Below, piece by piece: positions 1 to 8,741 of a stretch of 50,619 nucleotides of DNA. The stretch's first letter is position 1. The number at the start of each line of letters is the position of its first letter. A model generated the notes under the pieces. That model made no database searches, was not told the DNA's origin, and saw only the letters and a program-made list of their open reading frames with translations. The translations under genes and the position numbers were made by a program. Source of the stretch: Acidimicrobiia bacterium (GTDB taxonomy: Bacteria; Actinomycetota; Acidimicrobiia; Spongiisociales; UBA5794); the NCBI GenBank assembly GCA_024762335.1, contig JANTHO010000012.1, forward strand, positions 1 to 50,619, given 5' to 3'.

Positions 1-436
1 GACCACGGCATCACAGCCTCCCTCACAGGCAACCTCCCAAGTATCTGCCGTTACCCATGTCCCCGTACACCCATCACCCATCTCCCCAGTCCATACAGCA
101 CGGCGGGGGGACGCGGAGGAGCCGCCCGGCTCCGACGCAGGGGGGCTCCCCAGTGGGCTCGCTCCGCTCCCGGGGAGACATGGTTCGGAGGAGGCGAGCG
201 ATTCTTCTGCCTGAGAGTCCGTGGATTCAGGCTGAGGCGGAGGAAAAGTGGAGCAGCAGCCGGTCGCCATCCGTCTTCTCTGCCTCCGAGAGACCCCCTC
301 TGGCCTCCGGCCATCTCCCCCACCTCGGCGGTGGGGGAGAATGGGCACCGGCCTCGTGCCTCAGAGAAACCGTGGATTCAGGCTCGGGGGTGGGGGAGAA
401 AGGGAACCGGTCATGTGACTCACAGAAACCACGGAT
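1..436. other. Intergenic region without a convincing gene
   Basis: No reading frame here has convincing protein character. The stretch is rich in G and C runs and holds a 10-bp perfect hairpin (315-339) and three degenerate copies of a short sequence ending GGATTCAGGC. Open frames that cross it run into the antisense strand of the nuclease gene and look like shadows. The window may simply begin inside a longer intergenic region. Confidence 0.6.
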
Positions 437-447
437 TCAGGCGGAAG
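213..447. repeat. Degenerate direct repeats, two of them in a 59-bp tandem
   Basis: A 20-nt block, GAGAAACCGTGGATTCAGGC in its middle copy, occurs at 213-232, 364-383 and 423-442 with two to four differences. The last two copies belong to a 59-bp tandem duplication: units 330-388 and 389-447 both open with GGTGGGGGAGAA. The third copy overlaps the stop codon of the nuclease gene on the minus strand (TGA within GGATTCAGGC), so the repeats look like duplicated gene 3' ends. Confidence 0.75.
315..339. terminator. Hairpin downstream of the nuclease gene
   Basis: CTCCCCCACC (315-324) pairs perfectly with GGTGGGGGAG (330-339) across a 5-nt loop. It lies about 100 nt past the stop of the minus-strand nuclease gene. 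No T-run follows on either strand, so intrinsic termination is only a guess. Confidence 0.4.
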
Positions 448-2056
448 CCGCGGAGTGGGAACGAACCCAGTGGCGGATCGCTCGTTGCGCGGCCACATCA
501 TCCTCGTTGTATTCGAGGAGGCGTGAGCGCTGGGAGAGGTCGCCTGCGAGCAGATCGAGATACCAGAGTTCGGACTGGGCGCCCCCCGGGTCGTCATCGC
601 GCCAGTTGAAGCCGCAGAGCGGAGCGATCACCTTCAGCGAGTAGCCGTTCGGTGAAACCAAACGCTGCTTGATCCACGCCCACAGGTCACATGCATGTCG
701 GTCGAACCAGGCGTCCACTGAGGGCGCCGACCGGAGCGCCACACCGTGTCTCGCCGATGCCTCTTTCAGGATCGTCCGTTCGTATCCGGTCCAGTGGTAG
801 ACGATGAAGTCGTCCCGATCGGCGAGGTCGTCGAAGTACTCGAACAGTGCGGCGATGACCCTTCGTTCACCGTCGGGGGATCCCGTCCAGTCGCTGATCG
901 GCCGATATTCGACAGCCTCCGGTTCTCCGACGAGAAGACCGGCGAGGTAAAGGGCTCCTCGATAGGTCTCAACGTCGAAGTCGATTTCGACTCGACGATC
1001 CGGGAGGGTCATGTCTGCTCCGGTTCGAGCCAGCAGCCTCCCGGCGCCTCGGGCTCTGGCCTGGAGGATGGCCTCGGTTGCGTTGTCCATCTCGGGCGGT
1101 GTGTCGTCGCTCGTGAGCCGTGCAACGTGGGCCGTTGTCGTGATGCCCGCGGCGAGGAGCCGCTCCGTGTCATCTGCGGGAACGGCGGGGAGCAGCGACA
1201 CGTGATCGATGGATTCGAGTTCGGCCCGGCATACGTCGGCCCAGGGGCAGCCCCGGCATTCGCCGCGCCACACGGCGGGGACGAGAGGGCGGTCCGGTTG
1301 AACACGGCCGGCGGCGACTACGTCCGTGGCCATGTCGAACGCGATCTGATACCGGTCGAGGACTGAGGGTCGACCTCCGGCGAGATCGACCCAGGCGCAG
1401 GTCGGGCCGGCGTCGCTGCCGATGATTCCGGCGAGATGTCTCCGGTTGGCATGGCCGATGTGATCGAGGAGAACCCAGTAGTGGGCGACCTGGAGCAGGT
1501 CGGTCACACGGGCGCTTCGGAAGGGAAGAGGAGAGCCTGCCGTGTCCGCGAGACGCTTGATCGGAGTCACCCGTGCCGGAATCCCGGAACGTCCGATGAC
1601 GCGATGGTGCTTCACGTCGATCGGTGCGTAGCCGTCATCGAGTCTGAGGAGGAGATCCGGGGCCCCGACGGCCCCCAGGGCCGCCGAGGTGAGCCGTCCC
1701 CCAACGATGAGCGGGACCCCTGCGTCGAGGAGTCGTGCCGTGATGATCTCCCGATCGTCCGGCTCGACCACCGGGGATATCGTCACCGGTGCGGTGCGCT
1801 CGAAAGGATCCGTCGGAGTCGCCATGGTGGCCGCACCCGAGCCGTCGAGCAGTGAGGCCACCACCGTGGCCTCCCATCGGCGCCCGTCGGCGATCCGCCG
1901 CTCGACCACGGGATCCGTCTCCCGCTCATCGGCGAAGAACCGGCGGTAGTGGATTCGCGTCGGGCATCGGCCGACTTCTCCGCCGCCGATCAGGATCGGC
2001 TCGTGCTCGATGGTTGGTTCAGGCATCGGTCCCATCTTCGCATCCGATTGGGACAT
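437..2056 (-). CDS. TM0106-type RecB-like nuclease with RNase H-like domain
   Basis: A 539-residue protein resembling the TM0106 family of RecB/Cas4-like putative nucleases, which join a PD-(D/E)XK nuclease half to a C-terminal RNase H/DnaQ-like half. Visible features are an early Cys (CPTRIH, about residue 31), a Cys cluster CxxCxxxxxC near residues 264-273 as in Fe-S nucleases, a nuclease-like DVKHH near residue 148, a DFDVETY motif starting the RNase H-like part, YHWTGYER, and a terminal YNEDDV. The natural substrate is unknown; a role in DNA repair or processing is an inference. Start choice is uncertain: ATGs at residues 1, 8 and 11 all lack a clear ribosome-binding site. It is the last gene of a minus-strand run, 29 nt beyond trkH. 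Confidence 0.75.
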   Translation of the reverse strand: MSQSDAKMGPMPEPTIEHEPILIGGGEVGRCPTRIHYRRFFADERETDPVVERRIADGRRWEATVVASLLDGSGAATMATPTDPFERTAPVTISPVVEPDDREIITARLLDAGVPLIVGGRLTSAALGAVGAPDLLLRLDDGYAPIDVKHHRVIGRSGIPARVTPIKRLADTAGSPLPFRSARVTDLLQVAHYWVLLDHIGHANRRHLAGIIGSDAGPTCAWVDLAGGRPSVLDRYQIAFDMATDVVAAGRVQPDRPLVPAVWRGECRGCPWADVCRAELESIDHVSLLPAVPADDTERLLAAGITTTAHVARLTSDDTPPEMDNATEAILQARARGAGRLLARTGADMTLPDRRVEIDFDVETYRGALYLAGLLVGEPEAVEYRPISDWTGSPDGERRVIAALFEYFDDLADRDDFIVYHWTGYERTILKEASARHGVALRSAPSVDAWFDRHACDLWAWIKQRLVSPNGYSLKVIAPLCGFNWRDDDPGGAQSELWYLDLLAGDLSQRSRLLEYNEDDVAAQRAIRHWVRSHSAASA

Positions 2057-2085
2057 GAACGATGTCGATGGGGATTGTGAGGTGT

Positions 2086-3534
2086 TCAGCGTCGCCAGCT
2101 CTCACGATTGAACAAGATGACGATCGGGAGGATCTCGAGTCGCCCGACGATCATCAAGCCGGCCAGGAGCCACTTGCCGAGAAGCGGGACCTGGAGATAG
2201 TTCCCTGTGGGGCCTACGGAGTCGAGGCCCGGCCCAACGTTGCCGAGCGACGAAGCGACCGCCGAAACGGTCGCAACGACGTCGAGTTCGGGGCCCCAAA
2301 CGGAACTGATCACGGCCAAGACGAACGTGCCGGTCATGAACGCGAACATGTAGAGCAGGAAGAATGCTTGCACGGCCTCGACGAGCGAGTCCTTGATCGG
2401 GTTCTTGCCAACGCGAGTTACGAAGACCCCCCGCGGGTGGATCAGACGCCGCACATCGACTCTCGACGCTTCGAAGAGAATCTCGTGCCGGTAGATCTTC
2501 ACCGACCCGGCCGTTGATCCGGCCATGCCTCCGACGAACATCAGTCCGACGATCATGATCTGGAGAGCCGGCGTCCACACGCCGAAGTTTGCCGTAGCGA
2601 ATCCGGTCGTCGTGATGATCGACGTGGCGGTAAACAGCGCATCGCGCACCGTGGTATGGAGGGGACTTCCCCATGTCCCGATGATCATCGCGATCGTGGC
2701 AGCCGCAATCACTCCGACGTAGAGCCGGACCTCCGGCGTATTCCAGTACACCGATGGCGAACGAACGGCCCGATAGTGGAGTGAGAAGGACATCCCTGCG
2801 AGGATCATGAACACGATCACGACCCACTGTGAATAGGGGTGGAAGCCGTTCATCGAGGAGGCGTGGGTCCCGAATCCCCCCGTCGAGAGGGTCGTGAACG
2901 TGTGGTTGACTGCATCGAATAGCGTCATGTCCCCGACCCAGAGCAGCAGCGTCTGAGCGACCGTCATCACGAGATACACGAGCCAGAGGCGCTTCGCCGT
3001 TTCCTTGAAACGTGGCGTCAGTCGATCGGGTGTGGGGCCGGGGGATTCGGCTCGAGCCAGCTGGACTGCCCCCATGCCGAGGAGCGGCAGGATCGCGATA
3101 GAGAGCACGATGATTCCCATCCCCCCGATCCACTGGGTGAACGAACGCCAGAAGAGGATGCCGTGAGGCAGGATCGCAGGGTCGGGAACCACCGAGGCCC
3201 CCGTCGTGGTGAATCCGGAGGCCGTCTCGAACACCGCATCGGTGATGGAGCTGATCGATCCCGTGAAGAGATACGGAAGAGCTCCGAGCAGTCCGATAGC
3301 GATCCAGGAGAGACTCACAGCGGCGAAGCCCTCTCTCGTGCTCAACTCACCGGGTCGATCGAACCACTTCCACAACCCGATCCCGATGGCGGTCGTCACG
3401 ACGGCGGCTGCGGCGATTCCAATAGCCACCGACCATTCGCCGTAGATGATCGAAACGAGGGTCGGAAGGAACATCGAGACACCGATCGCGCCGACGACCG
3501 CTCCGACGATGTGGAGCAGGTGTCGCCACGACAT
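2086..3534 (-). CDS. trkH: TrkH/KtrB-family potassium channel subunit
   Basis: A 482-residue polytopic membrane protein that forms the K+-conducting pore of a Trk/Ktr uptake system. The four pore-loop signatures are visible: TTTGAS near residue 109, STGGFGTH near 217, TTTGFAT near 309 and SLGNVGPG near 432. Several hydrophobic segments separate them. The length matches bacterial TrkH. It begins 5 nt after the trkA stop, so the two form a translationally close operon with the regulatory subunit made first. Membrane localisation and K+ selectivity are family knowledge; whether transport is H+- or Na+-coupled cannot be told. Confidence 0.93.
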   Translation of the reverse strand: MSWRHLLHIVGAVVGAIGVSMFLPTLVSIIYGEWSVAIGIAAAAVVTTAIGIGLWKWFDRPGELSTREGFAAVSLSWIAIGLLGALPYLFTGSISSITDAVFETASGFTTTGASVVPDPAILPHGILFWRSFTQWIGGMGIIVLSIAILPLLGMGAVQLARAESPGPTPDRLTPRFKETAKRLWLVYLVMTVAQTLLLWVGDMTLFDAVNHTFTTLSTGGFGTHASSMNGFHPYSQWVVIVFMILAGMSFSLHYRAVRSPSVYWNTPEVRLYVGVIAAATIAMIIGTWGSPLHTTVRDALFTATSIITTTGFATANFGVWTPALQIMIVGLMFVGGMAGSTAGSVKIYRHEILFEASRVDVRRLIHPRGVFVTRVGKNPIKDSLVEAVQAFFLLYMFAFMTGTFVLAVISSVWGPELDVVATVSAVASSLGNVGPGLDSVGPTGNYLQVPLLGKWLLAGLMIVGRLEILPIVILFNRESWRR

Positions 3535-3539
3535 CGCCG

Positions 3540-4868
3540 TCAGCCCGACAGGCGTTCGGCCGCTGCGATTGCCTCGGGGAGGGCGATGACGATGAGGCGG
3601 TCACCCTGTTCGACGGTCGTGTCTCCCCGAGGGACGAATGCTCGGTCGCCGCGCTGGATGCCGCCGATCAGAAGCGACGGGGGCAACCGGAGATCGCTGA
3701 TCATCATGTCGACGGCCGGGCTTCCCGGGCCGACCTCGAGTTCGATGGCTTCTGCGTCTGAGTCCGAGAACGTGGCAACCGAGTAGATGACACCCCGTCG
3801 CACGAAGCGGAGGATCTCGTTGGCAGCCGACATGCGGGCGCTGACGGTTGCGTCGAGGCCGGCGCCGCCGAGCAGACCGACGAGATCGGTGTTCATGAAA
3901 CGGGCGATGGCCTCTCGGGCGCCCAACTCTTTGGCTACGAGCGATCCGAGCAGGTTGTCGCCATCCCAGCCACTCAGCGCGAGAACACAGTCGGTCGCAG
4001 CCACCCCTTCGGACTCCAGCACTCTGGGATCGGTGGGGTCGCCGCACACAGTGATGACTTTCGGCAGACGTTCGGCGATGAGCCTGCAGCGCTCGCGCTC
4101 GCCGTCGATCAATGTCGTCGAAATGCCGTTGTTAGTGAGCAGGGCGGCCGTCATCTGCGCCAGCCTTGTCCCTCCAAGGATCAGGACTTTGTCGGCGGGC
4201 TTGTCGCTGATTCCGAGCAGTTCATACGCCTCGGAGATCTTGGACGCTCGGGCCATCAACAGCACGTGGTCGCGAGGCTCGACGACGGTGGAACCGCCGG
4301 CGATGATCGTTGCGCCGCGGCGGATGACCGCCACGACCAGCCAGTTCCAGTCCTGTTGACGTTCGCGGATCTCGGCGAGCGGCCTGCCGACGAGAGCCGC
4401 GCTCGACGGAATGAACGTGCCCATGAGGACGAGTTGTCCGTCTGCGAACTCGACGAGGTCAGAGACGGCGCCGCGCTTCACGAGGGCAAGCAGGTCCCGG
4501 GAAGCGGCTTCGCCGGGATCGATGATCAGGTCGACACCGAGCTCCTCGACTTCGGCTTTCAATTCGGAGTCTTCGATGCGAGCCACCTTGCGTGGGATTC
4601 CGAGCGTGTTCGCCGCGTGGCATGCAAGAACATTGATCGCGTCGACCGAGGTAACGGCGATGAGGAGGTCGGCATCCGCGAGCCCTGCCGTTCGAAGGAT
4701 CGTGGCCGACGCACCGTTGCCGGTGACGACCATGCAATCGATCTCCGTCTGAGCTTCGGCCGCCCGCGCCGGATTCGATTCGACGAGAACAACGTCCTGA
4801 CCTTCGAGGGCAAGACGAGCGGCGAGATACGACCCAACCGCTCCTGCCCCGACGACGACGATCCTCAT
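3540..4868 (-). CDS. trkA: Trk potassium uptake regulatory subunit TrkA
   Basis: A 442-residue cytoplasmic protein with two tandem RCK (TrkA-N plus TrkA-C) units that gate the TrkH channel in response to nucleotides. The first Rossmann motif GAGAVGSYLA is at residues 6-15 and the second, VLILGGTRLAQ, begins near residue 230. TrkA-C-like stretches follow each (around residues 140-220 and 370-440). The frame stays open another 53 codons upstream, but the Rossmann strand starts exactly at MRIVVVG, and a TATCCT box lies 7 nt before this ATG, so 4868 is chosen. Operon with trkH. Confidence 0.92.
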   Translation of the reverse strand: MRIVVVGAGAVGSYLAARLALEGQDVVLVESNPARAAEAQTEIDCMVVTGNGASATILRTAGLADADLLIAVTSVDAINVLACHAANTLGIPRKVARIEDSELKAEVEELGVDLIIDPGEAASRDLLALVKRGAVSDLVEFADGQLVLMGTFIPSSAALVGRPLAEIRERQQDWNWLVVAVIRRGATIIAGGSTVVEPRDHVLLMARASKISEAYELLGISDKPADKVLILGGTRLAQMTAALLTNNGISTTLIDGERERCRLIAERLPKVITVCGDPTDPRVLESEGVAATDCVLALSGWDGDNLLGSLVAKELGAREAIARFMNTDLVGLLGGAGLDATVSARMSAANEILRFVRRGVIYSVATFSDSDAEAIELEVGPGSPAVDMMISDLRLPPSLLIGGIQRGDRAFVPRGDTTVEQGDRLIVIALPEAIAAAERLSG

Positions 4869-4875
4869 GACGGCG

Positions 4876-4881
4876 AGGATA
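4876..4881 (-). promoter_or_regulatory. -10 box for trkA, probably leaderless
   Basis: TATCCT on the minus strand, 7 nt before the trkA ATG, with no Shine-Dalgarno between. Confidence 0.5.
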
Positions 4882-5041
4882 GGGCCGCGGGTGTATCGGT
4901 ACGAACCGGTCGAGGGGTATCCGATGGCGAACCCGGCTCGGCATTCGCCGTCGACGTGGGCCGACGGACGGAGGCGCACCGTCGAATCCGTCCCCCCGAC
5001 GGCGTCTCCACCACTGGAAGCCCACATGAAAGGAGATCCGC

Positions 5042-5554
5042 ATGAGAAGGATCACGCTGCTCACGGCCCTCGCCCTGGTGTTCTCACTGTTCACGGCGAC
5101 TGCAGCAATAGCCGGGACGGGTCCCGGGTCGGGAGAACGGGATCGGACCGGCGACAAGGTCATGACCCAGGACCGGACCCAGGACCAGGTTCAGGACAAG
5201 ACATGCGATGCTGCCGACCCGGAGTGCGAGCCGGTGCTCGCTGAGACGCAGACCCAGACCCAGACGCAAACAAGAACCCAGACGCAAACACAGACACGGA
5301 CGCAGGACAAGGCTTGTGAGGCCGCCGAGCCGGAGTGCGATGCAGCCCGGGACCAGGTCCGGACACAGGCGCAACTGGCCGGGTGCCAATCCGGCGACTG
5401 CGCAGCAGATCAGGCGATCATGGCGACGGAACAGGTACGGGAACGCCTGACCGAGCGGATCGTTGCGATGCTCGGATCCGGGAGCGACGAGTTCGCGGCC
5501 GGATATCAGCACATCCTGAACTTCATGCTGCGGTTCAGGGTCCTGTTCGTCTAG
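5042..5554 (+). CDS. Secreted Gln-Thr repeat protein
   Basis: A 170-residue protein of unknown function. A typical signal peptide (MRRITLLTALALVFSLF..., cleavage likely after AIAG) is followed by a charged segment, then a Gln/Thr/Arg tract of alternating QT and RT at about residues 68-88. Two similar Cys pairs flank the tract: CDAADPEC and CEAAEPEC; a further CQSGDC follows. The C-terminal 50 residues are predicted helical. A strong AAGGAG lies 8 nt before the ATG. Its stop is 20 nt before the sigma factor start, suggesting linkage to the sigma/DUF5667 genes. The CxxxxxxC motifs could form disulfides in the exported protein (inference). Confidence 0.75.
   Translation: MRRITLLTALALVFSLFTATAAIAGTGPGSGERDRTGDKVMTQDRTQDQVQDKTCDAADPECEPVLAETQTQTQTQTRTQTQTQTRTQDKACEAAEPECDAARDQVRTQAQLAGCQSGDCAADQAIMATEQVRERLTERIVAMLGSGSDEFAAGYQHILNFMLRFRVLFV
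5248..5307 (+). repeat. Hexanucleotide tract encoding the QT repeats
   Basis: About ten degenerate 6-bp units of CAGACC/CAGACG/CAAACA type, in frame. Length change by whole units would keep the frame. Confidence 0.8.
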
Positions 5555-5574
5555 TTGGGCGATATACATCGGGT

Positions 5575-6129
5575 GTGAGTGAATACCCGGAACTGGATGA
5601 GATCATGAACGGGATTCGAACCAGGAGCGACGCAGCGTTCGCGACGGCCTACCGGCTGACTGCCGACCCCCTGGCTTCGTTCGCCAACGGCATGGTGCGG
5701 GACGTGCCCTTCGCTGAGGACGCGGTGCAACAAGCGTTCCTCGAACTCGTCCAGGCGGCCCCGACGATCAAGGGAGACGGTCGGTCTCTCAGAGCATGGT
5801 TGTTCCGGAGCGTCCGGTTCACCTGCCTCGATGAGTTGCGCCGCAGAGCGAGACGGCCGGAGAAGCTCGCGGCCACGGTTCCAGAGGTCGGTGTCGAGGC
5901 GGAGATTCCCGCCGGCTTCGACACCGATCCGGAGCTATCCAGGGCGATGGGACGGCTCTCCGAACGACAGAGAACTCTCCTGGTTCTGCGCCACGTCGTC
6001 GGTATGTCCGGCAACGAGATCGCCGATGTCGTTGGAGGGAATCGCGTAGCGGTGTATGCGGCCATTCGCCGCGCCGAACAGCACCTGCGGACGCTCCTCG
6101 GACCTCAAACAGATCGAGAGGATCAATAG
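5575..6129 (+). CDS. ECF-like RNA polymerase sigma factor
   Basis: A 184-residue sigma-70 family protein. Region 2 spans about residues 20-95 (AEDAVQQAFLELV, then SLRAWLFRSVRFTCLDELRRR) and region 4 about 125-180 (LSERQRTLLVLRHVVGMSGNEIA, then a helix-turn-helix and AIRRAEQHLR). The spacing matches group 4 (ECF) factors. The frame is open upstream, but sigma-like sequence begins at VSEYPELDEIM; GTG 5575 has a TATACA box six nt before it and could be leaderless, with ATG 5605 as the alternative. The stop overlaps the next start (TAGTG), indicating translational coupling to the DUF5667 protein. Target genes are unknown; the preceding secreted protein is a candidate. Confidence 0.88.
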   Translation: MSEYPELDEIMNGIRTRSDAAFATAYRLTADPLASFANGMVRDVPFAEDAVQQAFLELVQAAPTIKGDGRSLRAWLFRSVRFTCLDELRRRARRPEKLAATVPEVGVEAEIPAGFDTDPELSRAMGRLSERQRTLLVLRHVVGMSGNEIADVVGGNRVAVYAAIRRAEQHLRTLLGPQTDREDQ

Positions 6130-6908
6130 TGGAGCGCGACCCCATGGATCGACTGTCATCGGCGTACCGGATCGAGGTTGATCCGGATACGAAAGAGCGT
6201 CACCTTGCAGCCGTTCATGATGCCGTCGTGTCCGCTCCTGCCGTGCAGGGCGGTTCGCGTTTCCGGTTGCGCCGACGCGCTGCCGCGGTGGCAGCCGCGG
6301 TCGTGATCGCCGCCCCTGTCGGTATGGCGGTGGCGGCCGAGAACGCTGTTCCCGGCGACGCGTTGTATCCGGTGAAGGAACTGACGGAACGGGTTCGGCT
6401 GATGATCGATCCTCGTATCGAGGCGACACATCGGGTGGACGAGGCCGAACGCCTCGTTGCCAGGAGGGCGCCACGGCGCCAGATCAGAGAAGCGATCGAT
6501 CGTGCCGAGATTGCGACCGCCGAATTGGATGATGCGGACGGACTCGGACGGCGGCTCGAGAGGATCCGCGAGCGTGCCCTCCAGGAGGAGAGGGAAGAGT
6601 CGACGGGCGGATCTCAAACGGGCGAGAACGGCGTTCCCAAAGACTCGACCGGAGGCACGTCCGGTGGATCGGACTCTGGAGGGAACGAAGGATCTGGGCC
6701 GGGATCCGGCCAGAAGGGAACCGGCGGGCAGGACGCCGATCGCGTCACGTCGACCACCGGTGGACAATCCTCAGGCGAACCGGGCAATGGGAACGGCGAC
6801 TCGAACGATCAGTCGGGCGGATCGGCCGGCGGCGACGCGATGTCTCCACCCCACACGAGCGATGGCGGGGCACACGGCGATTCCGGAGTACAAGGCCCCA
6901 CACCCTGA
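6129..6908 (+). CDS. DUF5667-type membrane protein, possible anti-sigma factor
   Basis: A 259-residue protein starting at GTG inside the sigma stop (TAGTG). A basic cytoplasmic segment of about 48 residues precedes one hydrophobic segment (about 50-70), then the DUF5667-like motif PGDALYPVKELTE (about 76-88) and charged helices to about residue 155. The last 100 residues are low-complexity Gly/Ser/Asp/Asn, likely disordered and outside the membrane. DUF5667 proteins often sit beside sigma factor genes; an anti-sigma role is inferred from position only, since the short N-terminus shows no zinc or ASD motif. Confidence 0.72.
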   Translation: MERDPMDRLSSAYRIEVDPDTKERHLAAVHDAVVSAPAVQGGSRFRLRRRAAAVAAAVVIAAPVGMAVAAENAVPGDALYPVKELTERVRLMIDPRIEATHRVDEAERLVARRAPRRQIREAIDRAEIATAELDDADGLGRRLERIRERALQEEREESTGGSQTGENGVPKDSTGGTSGGSDSGGNEGSGPGSGQKGTGGQDADRVTSTTGGQSSGEPGNGNGDSNDQSGGSAGGDAMSPPHTSDGGAHGDSGVQGPTP

Positions 6909-6973
6909 ATGCGCGAATCGTTCTGTGCGGGTCGATCAGCCGCCGTTCCGGGCCGGCACGATGGCGAACGTCG

Positions 6974-8002
6974 TCACTCCGCTCTGCTTGATGTTGCCCA
7001 CAGATCGATTCCCCCTTCGACGGCGTGCTCGTCGATCGTGGCGAGTTCCTCATCGGAGAACATGAGGTTGTCGAGGGCTCCGAGACTGTCCTCGATCTGG
7101 GACCAGCGGCTGGCGCCGACGAGCGCCGTCGTGACTCTCGGATCACGGAGCACCCAGGCGATCGCCATCTGAGCAAGCGTCTGGCCGCGACTTGCCGCGA
7201 TCTCGTTGAGTGCTCTGATGTGGGAAAGGTTCGTCTCGGCAAGGAAGCCCTTGCTGAGCGACGCGTTCTCAGCAGCCCGCGAGTCGGCCGGAACTCCGGT
7301 GAGGTACTTGTCGGTGAGCATGCCCTGCGCCAGCGGGGAGAAGGCGATGACGCCGATGCCTTCATCGTCGACGACGTCGAGAAGTTCATCCTCGATCCAC
7401 CGGTTCAGCATCGAATACGACGGCTGGTGGATGAGACACGGAGTGCCGGATGCCCGGAGGATCGCAGCCGCCTCACGGGTCTTCGACGGCCCGTACGACG
7501 AAATGCCGACGTACAGCGCCTTCCCCTGACGGACGGCGGTCGTGAGCGCACCCATCGTTTCTTCGAGCGGAGTCGTCGGGTCGAATCGATGCGAGTAGAA
7601 GATGTCGACGTAGTCGAGGCCCATTCTCCCGAGACTCTGATCGAGGCTCGCAAGCAGGTACTTGCGGCTGCCCCCGCCCTGTCCGTATGGACCGGGCCAC
7701 ATGTCGTAGCCGGCTTTCGTCGAGATGATCAGCTCGTCCCGGTACGGGGCGAGGTCCGAAGCCATGACCCGGCCCATCGTTTCCTCTGCCGTCCCGTATT
7801 CGGGCCCGTAGTTGTTGGCGAGATCGAAGTGTGTGACGCCACGGTCGAAGGATCGCAGCAGCATCTCGCGCGCATCCTCGAACGGGGCCCGGCTCCCGAA
7901 GTTCTGCCAGAGGCCGAGAGCGATCTTCGGCAGATCGAGACCGCTTCGTCCACAACGGGCGTACGGCATGTTCTCGTATCGATCTGTTGCTGCGACGTAC
8001 AT
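6974..8002 (-). CDS. Aldo/keto reductase, YghZ (GAP reductase) type
   Basis: A 342-residue NADPH-dependent aldo/keto reductase most like YghZ/GpR, which reduces L-glyceraldehyde 3-phosphate and other aldehydes; it also resembles potassium-channel beta subunits. The catalytic tetrad is visible: Asp60 and Tyr65 (FDLANNYGP), Lys96 (STKAGYD) and His138 (YSHRFD). The insert WPGPYGQGGGSRKYLL is typical of the YghZ subgroup. The NADPH-binding end (ALVGASRWSQIEDSL) is complete. A GGAG motif 7 nt before the ATG supports this start. The physiological substrate is not known. Confidence 0.88.
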   Translation of the reverse strand: MYVAATDRYENMPYARCGRSGLDLPKIALGLWQNFGSRAPFEDAREMLLRSFDRGVTHFDLANNYGPEYGTAEETMGRVMASDLAPYRDELIISTKAGYDMWPGPYGQGGGSRKYLLASLDQSLGRMGLDYVDIFYSHRFDPTTPLEETMGALTTAVRQGKALYVGISSYGPSKTREAAAILRASGTPCLIHQPSYSMLNRWIEDELLDVVDDEGIGVIAFSPLAQGMLTDKYLTGVPADSRAAENASLSKGFLAETNLSHIRALNEIAASRGQTLAQMAIAWVLRDPRVTTALVGASRWSQIEDSLGALDNLMFSDEELATIDEHAVEGGIDLWATSSRAE

Positions 8003-8070
8003 GACTGTCTCCGATCGGATGGTTTCGTCCGGTCACCAGTATGGCCGATTCGAACCCGCACCCGTCGAGG

Positions 8071-8544
8071 TCAGCGATCCGTCTCGGATTGGCCCCTGCC
8101 GCTCTGCCGGTGCTCGGACGATGACGAGTTCCCGGAGTCGTTCCTGTGTTCCTCAGCCCGGTCCGAGCGGGGCGGGCCGTCATCCCGTACGTTCGGTCTT
8201 GCGATCGTTCGCACCAGCGCACCCGGTGGCCCGTCCACGCCGTCTCGGAAACCGATGTGCGCAGCGAATGCCGCCACAACCCGCCCATGGTTTTCGACGC
8301 CGGCGCGCTGTGTGTCTCCTTGCTCGGAAGAGCCGAGGCCGGGTGCGGCTACGTGTGGAACAGTGCCGGCCGTCGTCGTTACTGTGGAAGCGGCGGTGGT
8401 GATCGGGATCTCAGTGAAGGCGCGTGGCTGCTGCTGACGTGCTGAGACGGTGCGCACGCCGGCGAAAACGCTCGCGGTAACGGCGATGGTGGCGAACATC
8501 ACCGCTCCGATGACGATCAGCTGTTGGCGCATGTTCATGCGCAT
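8071..8544 (-). CDS. Small membrane-anchored protein, unknown
   Basis: A 157-residue predicted protein with an N-terminal hydrophobic anchor or signal segment (about residues 8-28) followed by a Thr/Ala stretch and a polar, probably disordered C-terminus rich in Ser, Arg, Glu and Gln. I do not recognise it. It lies between the protease gene and the aldo/keto reductase in the same direction. Three ATGs (residues 1, 3, 5) compete and no strong ribosome-binding site decides between them. It could be a degraded or rapidly evolving gene. Confidence 0.5.
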   Translation of the reverse strand: MRMNMRQQLIVIGAVMFATIAVTASVFAGVRTVSARQQQPRAFTEIPITTAASTVTTTAGTVPHVAAPGLGSSEQGDTQRAGVENHGRVVAAFAAHIGFRDGVDGPPGALVRTIARPNVRDDGPPRSDRAEEHRNDSGNSSSSEHRQSGRGQSETDR

Positions 8545-8741
8545 CGGTCCGATCTGCTTCGGCCACCAAGATCTGGCGACTCCCCATACCTATCGGCATG
8601 AACGGGCCGACTACTGAGGGTGGTTTGTGGAATAGCACGTTTGTGAGCGGCGTGACTAGACCCTTGTCACGTCCTCATCCGCCGGCATCGCATGTGATCG
8701 AGCACGCGACGGCTGCACCCGGCTCCCACCGACCGATGGCC

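Noticed and set aside
57-644. 195-codon plus-strand frame at the window start
   Set aside because: Repeated PWIQAEAE-like text comes from the degenerate DNA repeats; the second half is antisense to the nuclease gene.
5248-5307. QT repeat tract as a CRISPR-like array
   Set aside because: Units are 6 bp with no spacers and lie in frame within a secreted protein gene.
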